This document shows, one piece after another, positions 1 to 12,390 of a stretch of DNA of 64,000 nucleotides (within the stretch, counting starts at the first letter, position 1; each line of letters starts with the position of its first letter). The notes below the pieces were generated by a model. The model saw nothing but the letters and a program-made list of their open reading frames with translations, had not been told where the DNA came from and did no database searches. The stretch comes from Prochilodus magdalenae (taxonomy: Eukaryota; Chordata; Actinopteri; Characiformes; Prochilodontidae). The translations under genes were made by a program, and so were the position numbers. The DNA is taken from NCBI GenBank assembly GCA_024036415.1, contig JAMWET010005070.1:513147-577146 (forward strand), read 5' to 3'.

Positions 1-565
1 CTCAGAGCTTTTCGCCTGTGATGTGTTTTTTCTGACAACGCTGAGCCATTTGGAGTTTGATGTTATAGATGAAGGGTCTTGTCAGAAGGACGTCTTACAC
101 TGATGTGCTCATTCTTATGTGCCTGTATGAGTGTTAGGATTAACTCAGTCATTCTGTTCCGAGTTCAGCAGAGATGAGAAGCATTCAGTCACTCACTACA
201 GTGATTACTCGTTGTCTGCTACAGAGAAAACCTGCTCCTGGTTGCAGTTTCTGAGTGTTACAGGATATTCTATATGTTATTGATTTCCTGTACATGCAGC
301 TTTGACCCAGACAAGGTTACGTTTTCATGATAGTTACTTCAATGGCAAGAGCATGTGCAAGTCTCAAAGAGGTTTTGGATTTTGGTTAAATATGATGGTA
401 GTTGAAAACGTGAAGGATTTTTGTTGTGGTTTGGCATGCTTATTGGATGATAAGTTTGGAAGGCATTCAATTTGGCCCTTGATGGCCATGTGATGTCATT
501 TAAACACGTGTATTATAACCCTAGCGTAATTCATATTCTCTCTCTCTCTTTTTTTTCTCTTACAG
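1..565 (+). other. rheb intron (left part)
   Basis: This is non-coding sequence upstream of the first rheb exon in the window. It ends in a pyrimidine tract and a TTACAG acceptor at 560-565. No earlier rheb exon (switch I or P-loop region) is visible, so those lie left of the window. Confidence 0.7.
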
Positions 566-3500
566 TTTTGAAGTAGTAAAAGTTATTCATGAAAAATTGT
601 TGGATATGGTGGGTAAAGTACAGTAAGTATCTTTTGTGATGTCTGACTGGTTACATATGAGAAGTTATTGCCTTTGTTATGTAACTACATAGATGTAAAT
701 GCTATTTGTGTCACTGCCAGATGTTGTGCTTCTCATTGAGAGAAAAAAAATTGCATATGTTTGAACAAATGAATACATTATGAAGACCAATGCAATACAG
801 TGAGGTGTCTCTTCTCTCTTTATCTAGAGTACCCATAATGCTGGTGGGAAATAAAAAAGATCTACACATGGAGCGGTAAGTTGTGTAAGCCCACTTTACA
901 CCTTAGGAAATTACACATTGATCCGCATACATAATTTGTGTGATGCCAGGTATTAGGTATTGAAATTTGGCTGACAACAGCAAAAAATGCTGGATTAAAT
1001 ATTGAAAGTGAAAAAAAAAAAAGAATGAATCTGATCCAATCCGACACTCTTCCATTGTGTGGTAGTAGAGAGTTAGAGCATCATAGCCTACTTACTGTTA
1101 GCCTAGGCCTATTTTGGGGTAGCTCATATTAAAGATGGAAGTGGTATCGGGTGATGAGATATACACATGTATATAAAATGAGTATTAGGTAAAGAGCTGT
1201 GATGTTCTTGAATCCTGCGTTTTAAAGACGTAAGCTTGTGCTGTAATTACAGTCCTGCAACATTTTAACTCCTCTCTATTGGCAATTATGAATTTCATTA
1301 GGGAGTGTTAGGTTGAGTCATCCACTTGATTTTTATGTGACTCATCTATATATTGGTCCAAGGAGTGTCGTGGAAAGATTATTAAAATGGTCAGATGGGC
1401 TAAGACTAATAACATCCTTTTAAATACAGGGAGATAAAAGCATGAGAATTCTTTAAGACATCTTGGGGTTTTTTTGCATCCCTAGTGCTTGAAAGAGCAC
1501 TGAGCTTTTTACACTGGAATTCTTTATATGGCTGAAACTGCCCTATGAGTGAAAGTGAGTGTGTATACTCTGAATCACTGGAACTTGCATTCCTCTTATG
1601 TCTTCCGTCTGTCCTTCTTTACATAAAGTTGTGCAGTTTTTCATTCACATGTGAGGTCTATTATGTATGGATAGAGAGAGGTAAGTGGAAGAGGGGAGGG
1701 AGTGATCTCAGATGCCCCTGTGCTCACATAAATAGGTCAGACAGAGTCCCAGCATCAGCTCCCAAAATGAGCAGGGAACACGCTGTGACGGTTGTTCTTG
1801 GCTGACTGTGAGCCGTTATATCTTTTAATGGTGGTAGGGGTGGTGGTGGTTGTTTTCAGACTTTGTGGGAGGTTTGATTGCAGTAGTATTTTGAAAAGCT
1901 TTACATAGGGTATGACCCAACCCAGAAAATGGTCGCTCCATTGTGTCTGATTTAAGAGGCTGCTGAAAAAGGACATTCCAGAAAAGGAAAAAAAATATGT
2001 ATAAGAACAAAGGGATAAACAGGAAATACAATAGATGGGGGTCGGCCCTAAACACTGTTCCACAGGATATGAAGTAACGGATGGAAATTCCCTCTCATTA
2101 AAGTGGAGACAGGCTGCCCTGCGTCTGAATTCTTCACACCTTTTCTCCTCCTTTTTCTCTCTACTGAAAACCAAAAGCCTCCTTTCAGTAAAACCTTGCA
2201 CGCAGGCCGGCCCTGGGCAAATTACTTGTGATTCCCACTTAAATTATTTCTGGCCTTAGTCCTAATTTCCATTCTGCTACGCACACACAGACGCACTCGG
2301 TCTCTCTCTCTCTCATTCACACACAGTGAATCGGCGAGTTGAAGCTCAGCAAATGGGCGTTGTGGTTGTGTGTGAAATAAGCGAGGCAGACAGGAGAGTT
2401 TCTGGCCTGTACAGTATTGATCTCTCTGACAGTTTCATGAAGAGAGTCTAGTGCAGTCAGCACACCCACCTCAGAGTCTCTGCATCCCAGCATGTAAATT
2501 CACATCCACCATTAGATCACAATACAGTTGTCATCTCTGTTTGTAACCTTTTACATGAGTTATGAAATTAGGGATGTATTGATGCCAGTGTTTACCTTCT
2601 GATACATATACAGATACTGATCAACACATATAAACCAATACTAACTCTGTTAGACCTAACCAACCTACGGTCACTGTAATATTTATAATGCATAAATGTT
2701 TAGTAATTATTAATTCATATTTATTTTGGTAAAATATCATTTAGAGTAGGGGTCTTCAAACCTGGGCACTGATTTAGAGGTGGGCAATATGATTATATTT
2801 TATCAATATCATGATATGCTTTTCTGAGCATATTGTAGATATCATTTATACATTCAAGATGCTGTACAATAATGTTTCAGAGAGCAGAATTATTCCTGTT
2901 CAATTGGATTTAAGGCAGTAATGTGCTGTATGTGAAATATAAGAAAAAAGTGGGTACATGGACATTTTTGATTAATTTTATTTGTTTGTTTGTTTATTAT
3001 TTATTTACTAGTACATTGTTATTTTGTATTGTAGGGAAAATTCAATGGGCTGTTTTTGCAGCTTAGTTTTCATGTATAGACTGTTTGAAGGGCTTTAAGT
3101 GGTTACAAATTCTGATTATTCTGTTGGCCATGTAAGTATTTTTTTTATGGTTAGCTGAAGCTAACTAATATATCGAGTAGGCTCTGGTCTCAACTCTTCT
3201 CAGTAAGATCATCTTTGGTAAACCCTATGAGCATTGCTTTCTGGTGGTTACCCAAGGCCCTGAGAGGGGCATCTGGAGTACAATAAATTTATTGAGTACG
3301 CTAAATGTCCTGAACCTGCTCAGTCTCCGGATTGACTGCACTGTGAGTGTGTGGCAGTGTCTGCGTGTGTGTTTAGAGTGTATGTGCATGTTATCTACAG
3401 CCTTACTGGATCAATAGCTCCATTAGAGTTTTGTCAATAGGCCACATAAAGCAGTACACATATAGAGTGGCACGTTCTGCTTATCTGCCATCCAATCGCA

Positions 3501-6500
3501 GTCCCCCCAGCAGGGGAAGTAATGAAGAGGGGACTGCAGACTCACCACAGGGGCTCTCAAAGCTCCTGCCCCACTGCTGTACAACATGCTTTGGAGTGGG
3601 GTTTCTACTCTGCAGAGACTGGTTCGTCAAAGGTCATGCAGCTAAACTGCGGTCTGATGAAGAGGCCTGAACAATGGCTGTAATTCTTTTTCTTTTTTGA
3701 CACTCAAGTACGAAAAAACGAATAAAGACCAACACGGGTCAGTAATGAGGGGTCTGGCGGCGTATTGCTTTAAAATGCTTTAATAAATTCAATTTTATTT
3801 TGATTTTTTGAGTTTTATATGATGACATGCTTATGACAGCTTACACATTTAGTTGTTTTGGCCTGCTCTTGTGACTATTTCATGTCTAGTATTGATTATC
3901 AAATTTCAGTTTGACTGACTGCCTCCATTACTGATTCCATTCTGTGCAGGAGACTTGGTTTCAGTTTTTCCAAATAAACCTGTTGGTTTGGGGGGGTACT
4001 TTTTCCAAAGTTCAGTTTTTGTGGTTGCATTTTCTGTTTCTCATGATCCAAGTAACCCTAGCAGTTTCAGACAAGGCTACAAGTGGTGCTCAATATACAG
4101 AGCCAACAGAGTAACCTGAAGACAGTTAATCACATTGTCTAACTTTTATGGACCTTCTTCTGTTGTAGTGTTATCAGTTGTGAAGAAGGCAAAGCTTTGG
4201 CAGAATCATGGAACGCAGCGTTCATGGAGTCCTCTGCAAAAGAGAACCAGGTAACAAGGTCACACATTATCCCCCTCGTCTCTCTCACTGTCGCCATCCT
4301 TTTTTAACAAGAGAACTCTGTTTGAAAGAACTCAGTTTGTCAGTTTTATAAGCTCACACTTTTTAAAAGTTTGTACAAGTTTGTGTGTGTGGGTTTTTTT
4401 TTTTTTTAAAGCCTTAAGTACTCTCTGGATGGAGGAAGGAGAGCAGTGCACTCCCACAGTGATGGGTTATGAGATTTAAAATTCATCTGAGATGGCATAT
4501 TGGGCCAATTTTCATGCCAAAAAAACTCTTTCCGGTAGATCCACCATCACTCAGTTCTTCCTACACTTATTACTGAGCAGGAACCAGCAATATATCAGTG
4601 CTCAGGAGGGAAAGACAAGTACCCCATGTGCTTGATTCCTTTCATGGACTTTTCTTTCTCCCAGCACGTTCAGTCTGGTCTGCAGTACTTTGGGAACTGT
4701 GTTTCCGCAGGAAAGATCAGCATGAGACTTGCAGATCTCAGGTCGAGGCTTAATCAGAAAGATCAAGAGCATGCTGGCTTACTTGCAAAAACTAAGCAAA
4801 CGTTCCTTCATATTGAATGTATGTCTTTCCGAGGAATATGAGCACTTTGAGTCAGTGCAGAAGAACGGGGTTGAAGGGCAGTTGCTAAGCAGTTGCTATG
4901 GTAATGAGGTCATGCATTAGCATGCTGAGATGCACTGCAGTGTGAGAAAGGGGGAGAGAAGGAGTGAGTATGGATGTATACCACCCGTAACTAGGACTGC
5001 AGGTCTAAAGCTACTTATCATCTTTAGCCTTTTCAAGCTAATTTTAGAATCCATACAGATAAAGAGCGTACCAGAGTCTCTTCAGCCATTCAGATCCAAA
5101 CCAGCAATTACAATAATGCACTGCACTTGTAAGCAGACTCATGATTTAACCTTGTTACATTGTGAATGGAGAATTACATGCTTGTCTGTATTCATCACAA
5201 CTGTTGTTGTTCCCAGCGAACCCCTGACATTTCATATTTACAGTTAGATGAGAGTGACAGCACTTCAGCTTCAGTTTGCCCTTTGGGCTTTAGCTATTAC
5301 ATAAACTCCTATCCAGCCTCTCACACTGTTCTCTGTATCAGACCTCAGATTTAAGGAGAACCAGACAGAGGAAGGGACATAAACCCTTGTCCCATCACAT
5401 ACACGCAGACCTCTTTTCCGAGCGCCAACATAGTCAGGAGATTTAGCAGCCCCAGAGAGAGAAACAGTGTGCAAGCTGCTAATTGAATATCGCAGTTCCA
5501 GTTTTACTGGAGGACCGTGTGAGAGTGCAGCCGTGTTTATGGCTGCTCTGCCTAAAGCCAGGGAGTGCAGCCGGTTTTCATGTAAGCTGCCTTTGAGTCA
5601 AAAGCACTGCTATTATTTTTTATTTTTTTTTGTCCTGCCTCAGAAACAGCAACCCAGTAAAATTAAAAAAATAGTTTATTTGACAGTGGCTTTTTTATTA
5701 TCTGGAGACTTAATTAGCTGAAATGATAGTTGCTCTAATATTATTTTGGGATTTTTTTTTTTATTATTATTGCTTTGGCTACGAGTGGTTCAATATTACA
5801 TGTTTAGTTTAACCCCTTAAATCTACAAATGGGCCTCTGCTTCAGTTCCAAAAACTTTCATATCAGTTCCTTACTACTTACTGAATAATTTATAGTAGTA
5901 GTAGAGCAATATGGCAAACATAAGGTCATATATTGTTCACAGAACAAAATATACATTACAGTATCTTGTTGGAACAGATGAAAAGAGTCAGCAGTACCAT
6001 ATCACCACATCACAGTATCACAAAATGTAATTAAGCATGATAATAATGCCTCTGATGGAGTACAGCTATCCACAGTACGCTCAGGAGAGCATACCATCAC
6101 TTAATGTCACATTGATTGTCATAACTATAAACTATATGTTTTTTTTTTTTTCCACTCCTTCATCCCCTACATAGTGTAACATAAACCTAAAATGCTTTTC
6201 CATTATTCATTTGGATTCTAAGCTCCATAGTGACTTTTGTTTAGTTTATTTAGCACAGGCACTTGCCGTGAATAAAGGGCCCTGTAAGACAGGAAGTCAG
6301 ACTTCATTGGACACATAAGGAGCCTTGTGGTCACATAAGGAGCTGTTAGATCCCAGTGATTAAATGTGTCCCAAAGTCAAATCAGTGATTAACATTAAAA
6401 ATTGTTACTACTGACGTTAGGTGTTATGACGTTAATGTGTGGTTAGTTGTTCAAAGTTGTACAAATTGCACTACAATTGTTACTAACAAACTTTTTGTAA

Positions 6501-6800
6501 AGTTTCAGTTGTGTTGTGATTAGTTTGGTGGTGGCCAAATTAAATATTTGGTCATTTTTAATAAGGTACAAGAGAAACTGAAGGCAGAATAATGTTATTT
6601 TGGGATCCTCAGGACGTCTGAATGGTGAACTGATCCATACAGGGTTTTCTATATATAGAAATATAGAAATCCTTTGGTCGTAACATCTGTTTGTTCTTTG
6701 GTGGCAGACTGCAGTGGAAGTGTTCAAGAGGATAATCTTAGAGGCTGAGAAGATGGACGGCGGAGCCCCCCAAGGGCGGACATCCTGCTCGCTGATGTAG
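566..6800 (+). CDS. rheb: Rheb small GTPase, C-terminal exons (5' partial)
   Basis: Rheb is a Ras-family GTPase on lysosomal and other endomembranes that, when GTP-bound, activates mTORC1. Four coding exons are visible: 566-622, 828-875, 4169-4250 and 6708-6800. All have GT-AG borders and phases that join cleanly. The joined product begins in the helix after switch II (FEVVKVIHEKLLDMVGKVQ). It then gives the G4 guanine-specificity motif NKKD within VPIMLVGNKKDLHMER, and the G5 motif as SSAKENQ. It ends with a variable tail and the CAAX box CSLM, followed by a TAG stop. The terminal Met predicts farnesylation, as for mammalian Rheb (CSVM). About 90 codons, containing the P-loop and switch regions, are missing at the 5' side because of the window edge. 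The match to vertebrate Rheb is close along its whole length. Rhebl1 is the only serious alternative, and synteny with crygn and nub1 argues for rheb. Confidence 0.95.
876..4168 (+). other. rheb intron, 3.3 kb
   Basis: This is non-coding between rheb exons. At about 3982-4075 it holds a fragment of a dispersed repeat sharing a near-identical 20-base core with a longer copy at about 56960-57450. The open frames here (for example 1545-1805 and 3431-3670) show no family similarity and no splice context. Confidence 0.7.
4251..6707 (+). other. rheb last intron, 2.5 kb
   Basis: This is AT-rich intron with several poly-T tracts. Short open frames at 4626-5721 overlap in several phases and resemble no known protein. 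No other feature was recognised. Confidence 0.65.
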
Positions 6801-7481
6801 ATACTCCCCTCCCTGACTGCCCTCGCCCTCTCCCCACTGCCTGCCCTGACCACTGGAGGACACACACTGACCTTTCTGGCGAACAGTTGTGAAACAGTCG
6901 TATGGTTAGGGTGTGATACTGGAGTTTTTTGGCCTAGGTAATGATGAGGGTTTAGAGTCGGGTTAGGGTTAAGCACAGCTAATGGTAAACGTTCACCAGA
7001 AAAGTCTGTTTGGAGTCCACCTTCCCCCAGCCACCCTGCCCTTTACCACAACACTGGACACTGGGAAATCCCTCTACTTGAAGTGGCTAACTGCCTGTTT
7101 TCCTCCATAGACATGTTGACATTTTTTTTTCTTTTTAACCCTTTTTTATACTTCATTTCATTTTATTTCTTTCTGTTATGTATTTTTTTTAATATTCTTT
7201 CTTTTGAAAAATACAGAGAAGCCCTCAGTGACACTGTAGGAATAAACACCACCATTCCCCCTCTGTCCATCTCTTTCTGTCTCTCTTTATTCTCCTGCTT
7301 ACTGTTCTCTCTCCTTCCAGCCATCCCGTCTTCTCTCCGCTACAAACCAAACCTGGTGAAATATCAAGCCTTACTTCCCTGCCTTTCGGCTCCCCTCATC
7401 TCTTTTCTACCTGCCTCTTTCCTCCCGAACCCTTATGAATTTGTATATTGTATTTCTTAAACAGTAATTATGGCCAATAAA
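6801..7481 (+). other. rheb 3' UTR with poly(A) signal
   Basis: This is pyrimidine-rich sequence after the rheb stop codon. A canonical AATAAA at 7476-7481 follows about 675 nt downstream, so the 3' UTR is probably about 700 nt. The 125-residue open frame at 7083-7460 is hydrophobic low-complexity translation of this pyrimidine tract and is not a gene. Confidence 0.7.
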
Positions 7482-8434
7482 AGTTTCCAGCATTCATTCT
7501 CCTCAATAATGAATGATGTTTAACTTTTTTGATTGTAATCATTAAACGCAGCATTTTGTTTCACTACATCTGGATTGTTCACTGTGATGTTTTATTATGA
7601 AGAATTATACATGATCATGTCATAAAGCATATAGATTCATATGGATGCATATTTTTTTTCTAAATTGAGGTGGAATAAAGCGTTCAGTTAGATACACTAG
7701 TAAAATGATCTGACATTAAGTAGGTCCATACATATAAAAGTGACATGCATTAGTGTGGTAGTGTGTCAAAAGCTGAGAAAACATGCACAGAAATCTGTCT
7801 TGCTTGGTTTTTCTTCTAGACGCATTTGGTTTCCTATATCCAGAAGGTTTTTAGAATAGCTAAATAATTATAGTTTTCTTTATTCCCTTTTAAAATACAT
7901 ATTCATGATCCTTCACTGTAATGAGTAGCTTTTAAATAATGAAAGAAAAAAAACCCTCTTGCTGTTCCTAACATTTGCTATGGTTGACTTAATCCCCTTG
8001 CTACATGATAAACAGTAATACACATATGAACAGAATTGGTTTTTAAGTGTTTCCAGTAAAGCCAGCCTGATTTAATCTGTTTTACTGGTTTATAAAAGAG
8101 CGAATGTGCAATTCTGATAAAAGGATGTAGTGTGAGAAGGATTTCTCTTCCAATAGAGGTGCCCTGGAAATCGATACAGCATGTTTTCTTTCGCAGTGTG
8201 TAATCCAACACCATAATGCAGTGCATGGCAGGTAGATAGCTGTTTTTTTTTTTTCTTTGGCCCCCCATACAACCCCCCCACACACACATACTATAATGGT
8301 ATAATTTTAGATCACACTGCAGATTTCTGACAGATTGTCTACTAGCTTGTACGCATGGTGAAAGGAGAAAATGTCAATGAACAGTCCATATACATTTACA
8401 CAAGTAATCCGTTAAGACCAGCAGAATACAACTC

Positions 8435-8517
8435 ATCTATATCTATATCTATCTATCTATCTATATATATATATATATATATATATCCATACATCATTCT
8501 ATCTATCTATCTATCTA

Positions 8518-8599
<82 letters not shown>

Positions 8600-8635
8600 T
8601 GTGTGTGTGTGTGATTTAGATAGATAGATAGATAA
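8435..8635. repeat. Compound microsatellite (TATC)n-(TA)n-(GT)n-(TAGA)n
   Basis: Runs of TATC, then about 75 bp of pure alternating TA (to 8596), a short GT run and a TAGA run follow one another. A second, pure GT repeat lies at 8683-8714. The TAGA run is the complement of the TATC run, so the flanks of the TA tract could pair. Confidence 0.95.
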
Positions 8636-8682
8636 AGATCTAAATAAGATAAAGATCTACATAAATGCTAAAAGATGTATGA

Positions 8683-8714
<32 letters not shown>
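8683..8714. repeat. (GT)16 microsatellite
   Basis: An uninterrupted dinucleotide run of about 32 bp. Confidence 0.95.
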
Positions 8715-8715
<1 letters not shown>

Positions 8716-9270
8716 CATCTGGATATATAGGAGTTTCTCTTTCACTGTACTAAACACAAATATACAAATGAAGCATCTATTCTGATATACGTCAGGGTTC
8801 AGATATGTCTCTAGGTATAAACAGTTGTGTGCTTCACACTGAAAGTGGTATAGAGGTAGAACAAAGCCTCAAAGCCAGTGATGTGGAGAAAGATCGAGAT
8901 AATTACAGGTTTTTTCCTTTTTCTTTCTTTTTTTTACACTTCTGTAACATCCCTTCACCTGGTTGCCACGGTTACGCAAGGAATGTTAACAACCGTCCCA
9001 CTAAGAGCCCGACACGTGCAATGTCCTATTGGCCACATCTCTCTTACACACGCTCTGTGTGCATTCAACGTTGTGAAGAGAAGCGTGGCCTGTGCAAAAT
9101 GGCCCCACAAAGTCAAGCAAAGCAAAATCTATTGTACTCATGGGTGAGCCAAAGCCCAGAATCAGCAGTGCCAAGAGTGAACGGAAAGTGCCCACCAAGC
9201 GAAAGCAATAAGCTCTCCATTGTATGGTCTTTGTTGGGCAAACATCGCGATACCGCCCCGCACACGACTA

Positions 9271-9352
9271 CCCATATATATTGGGGTGTCCAACTTTTTC
9301 AGTGTCACACTTTCTTACGTGTGGGTCAGTTTGGACCGTATCCAGCGGAAAA
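9271..9352 (+). promoter_or_regulatory. Putative crygn core promoter
   Basis: A TATA-like CATATATA at about 9274-9281 lies some 75 nt before the crygn ATG, a spacing usual for crystallin genes with short leaders. A TCAGCA half-site, resembling half of a Maf response element, lies near 9164. This is motif reading only; no start-site evidence exists. Confidence 0.3.
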
Positions 9353-11230
9353 ATGTCGCAGTATTCTGGAAAGGTAAGCATATTGGCCAATCAGGTCAAC
9401 ACACATCATACATCACATCTCAGACTACTTCATCCATTTCTCACTGGCTGTCATGGAACTAGACAATTAAAGTCAGGTGAAGGTTCCTTATATGACTCAC
9501 ATTGTCAGATACTTCAGAGGTTGGACACTGGCACACAGAAAGCTTGGATTTCCCCTGGTGTCTGGAGCAACTCACCAATTTTTGCTTTTCATGACAAGCC
9601 TCTATTCCACCTGGTGACCTTGATTTTCCAGAGGAGCTGCAAAAAGATAGCTGCTATCGAACAGCTAGTCAGCTAGTCATTTGAAAGAATAGCAATAGGG
9701 CATAGGCCATAGCTGCCACCATGACCTCTGACCTGTTGGACAGGTGCCACAAAATGACTTCACTGGTGCTTGTCCAAGATTCAACCAAATCACATAATAA
9801 GGCATAATCAAGAAAGCATTCGGTTTTACATGTTTACTATCCACTGCCTGGTAACCTCAACATCCAGTCCATCCTTCCTGTTGCATTACCTTGTGTCTCT
9901 GCTTCATCTGTTCCTTAGATAGTGTTTTATGAGGGAAGATGCTTCACTGGAAGGAAGCTGGAGGTGTACGGAGACTGCGATAACTTCCAGGACCGCGGTT
10001 TTATGAACAGGGTGAACTCCATCCGTGTGGAGAGCGGTGCATGGATCTGCTACGACCACCCTGACTTCAAGGGTCAGCAGTACATCCTGGAGCGTGGAGA
10101 GTACCCGGAGTTCCAGCGCTGGAATGCCCACAATGACCACATGGGCTCCTGCAAGCCTATTAGGATGGTGAGAACTGGATTAGCCTAATGAAACATTTTG
10201 CTGAGTTCAAGGCCCAGCTTGTACAGCTTTGCTTTAATAAGTATACTGAACTGGACCGAACGAGTATTTTCACCATTTTACCATGGAAATAATTAAAGAA
10301 GCCTTTTTTACTAAACACATCCGAACAGCAAAGGCAGGCAGATTGTGTGTGTTGAACCGTGACACATGGCTTGTTCTTGCTATATCCCCAGCATGGTGAG
10401 CACTACAGAATTGAGCTGTTCGAGGGCTGCAACTACACGGGTCAGTGCATGGAGCTGTGTGACGACTGCCCCTTCCTGCAGAGCTGTGGCTTTGGCAGGA
10501 CCTGCGTCAACTCTGTCAGGGTGTTTGGAGATGGAGCGTAAGTGCCACATGAAAAGCATGTTTAGACAATCTGCTGTTAACCACGTTTCAAACCGACATT
10601 CCCATGCATTTAAGCAAATCCTTCACATGTTGGGCTCAAATTATATTAGACCACATTTATTATCTGGACAACGGGCAGTTTATCTTGGCCATTCAATAAA
10701 ACAGTCTGTATCGCTGCTGTCAATGTTAATCCATCAAAGTGTCTTACAGCAACATGCAAATTTCCCTTGACTGATTACTACATAAGTAATGGATGAAAGA
10801 GATCGATGCCCTTGTTTCATTGATAAATCCCTCCCCGGCACACAGTGTAGTGTAATTTACATCTGCTTTCTATAGCATGACAAAAAAGAAAGTTTATTAC
10901 AAAGGCCAAATCCATCACTGCTGCTAGAAAAAAAAAATGGAATTTAATTCTTTAACTTTAATAAGCAATCTTTGTTTTAGTGACTAATGAAATCAGTTTA
11001 CTCTTTACTTAACACCTCCTAAGACGTAGTTACTCCAGTTAATTTGAGTTTCTGATTTTGCTGTATTCTAATCCTGTGTGTTTCCCGTCTGAAGCTGGGT
11101 GATGTACGAGGAGCCTAACTTCCGCGGCCGTATGTACATCGTGGAGAGAGGAAACTACTGCGGCCACAACGAGTGGCAGGCCCAGAATCCCAACATCCAG
11201 TCCATCCGCAGGGTTGTCAACTACTTTTAA
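9353..11230 (+). CDS. crygn: Gamma-N crystallin
   Basis: This encodes a lens structural protein of the beta/gamma-crystallin superfamily. There are four exons: 9353-9373, 9919-10167, 10392-10537 and 11095-11230. They give 183 residues and a TAA stop, close to the roughly 182 residues of mammalian CRYGN. Exon 1 encodes only MSQYSGK. Exon 2 carries Greek-key motifs 1 and 2 together (VFYEGRCFTGRK... and WICYDHPDFKGQQYILE...). Motif 3 (IELFEGCNYTGQCMEL...) is in exon 3 and motif 4 (WVMYEEPNFRGRMYIVERG...) is split off in exon 4. An intron between motifs 3 and 4 but not between 1 and 2 is the known hallmark of gamma-N, intermediate between beta- and gamma-crystallins. All splice borders are GT-AG. 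The product ends RRVVNYF. Teleosts have more than one crygn copy, and I cannot assign crygn1 or crygn2 with certainty. Position next to rheb and nub1 matches mammals. Confidence 0.95.
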
Positions 11231-11319
11231 ACTGCCATCCCACTTTTTTCCCCCCACCTTCATTCATACCTCCTTTTGCCAGGCTACAGACTGTGACTAT
11301 TCCCATTCAGATAATGTAA

Positions 11320-11325
11320 AATAAA
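11320..11325 (+). terminator. crygn poly(A) signal AATAAA
   Basis: A canonical hexamer lies about 90 nt after the crygn stop. It fits the short 3' UTRs of crystallin genes. Confidence 0.75.
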
Positions 11326-11816
11326 CAATGAAATACTACAACAAAAGAGAGTATTTTATCAAACATGTGTCTCTGTGTCTGTTCATATACTGAGCCCGCA
11401 TACATACGTTTCTCCCATATAGACTTTTTCACACATGTTTACAACTTTACACCAAGTACACATACAGTCAATGATTAATAGTTTGTTTTTGAGCCCAAGC
11501 AACATCATTACAAGACAGTTTTGAATGTCCTATATCCCAGAAGTAAATCTAAATGCTTATAGATCAATAACTATAGGGTCTACATCGCAAGCTGACAGAT
11601 TTAAAGAATAAAAAGAGTGAATATTCAAAATGAAGTCCATTAAAATAATAAGTAAAGATGTGCTGGCAGGTCCTGGTCTTTAAAGAGTTTCACAACATTT
11701 ATTCCATATAAAAATATACTGTTCATGCAGCTTCCATATTCTCATAATAACTCAACCAAAACACAAAGATTTGAAATAAACAGAAACCACTGCTTTAGTA
11801 GGCTCAAATATGGTCA
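11326..11816. other. Gap between convergent crygn and nub1
   Basis: About 490 bp separate the facing poly(A) signals of crygn (+) and nub1 (-). It is AT-rich, and no coding or repeat signal was recognised. Confidence 0.6.
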
Positions 11817-11822
11817 TTTATT
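11817..11822 (-). terminator. nub1 poly(A) signal
   Basis: AATAAA on the minus strand, about 570 nt after the nub1 stop codon at 12391-12393. It is the best candidate for the nub1 3' end. Confidence 0.5.
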
Positions 11823-12390
11823 GCAACAAATGCTCTTTGAACAGAACTGATCGCGAACTTGACCAGAGTTATCAAACCAAGTAAAACTGAACTTCAAAAA
11901 TTAGTGAAGATAAAAGTAGAATGAAAACTAAAAGCAAACTCAGAAAGATCAACTTAGAAGCATGCATATTTCCATGATAAACTCTGATAACTGTTTTTTT
12001 TTTTTGACGAATATAAGAATCAGTCTAATAGTTAACTTAATTATTTAAAGAGCCATGCCTCATCTTCTAAATGACTTAAAGAAAAAAGAAAAAAAAAAGG
12101 ATTCAATTACTGCCTCCCTACACCAGGTGGCGCTTCACTACTGACTCGATGGTGGAGCTATTATTGTATAAATCAGGCTTAAGCCATTTCTGTTCTAACA
12201 GTCACATACTCAATCCAGTACTGATGTTAGGATTATTACCAGGAGGTAAACATAACCACAAAAAACTCAAACCTAAATTCCAAAGAAATGGCTACAATCA
12301 ATGGGTTGCAATCGAGTTTTGATCCAGGACCAGGGTTCACATTGCTGACCTCAACCAAACTCCAAGGAGCATATGTGTTGGCAGTTCTTC

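Larger units (their letters stand above)
7482..9352. other. rheb-crygn intergenic region
   Basis: This is intergenic DNA with a compound microsatellite at 8435-8635 and a GT repeat at 8683-8714. The last few hundred bases before 9353 should hold the crygn promoter. Confidence 0.6.

Noticed and set aside
6443..6976. 177-residue minus-strand frame over the last rheb exon
   Set aside because: It is a shadow of rheb coding and 3' UTR sequence on the opposite strand.
8805..9377. 190-residue open frame upstream of crygn
   Set aside because: It overlaps the crygn promoter and first exon in another frame, has no recognisable domain, and competes with other frames of equal length.
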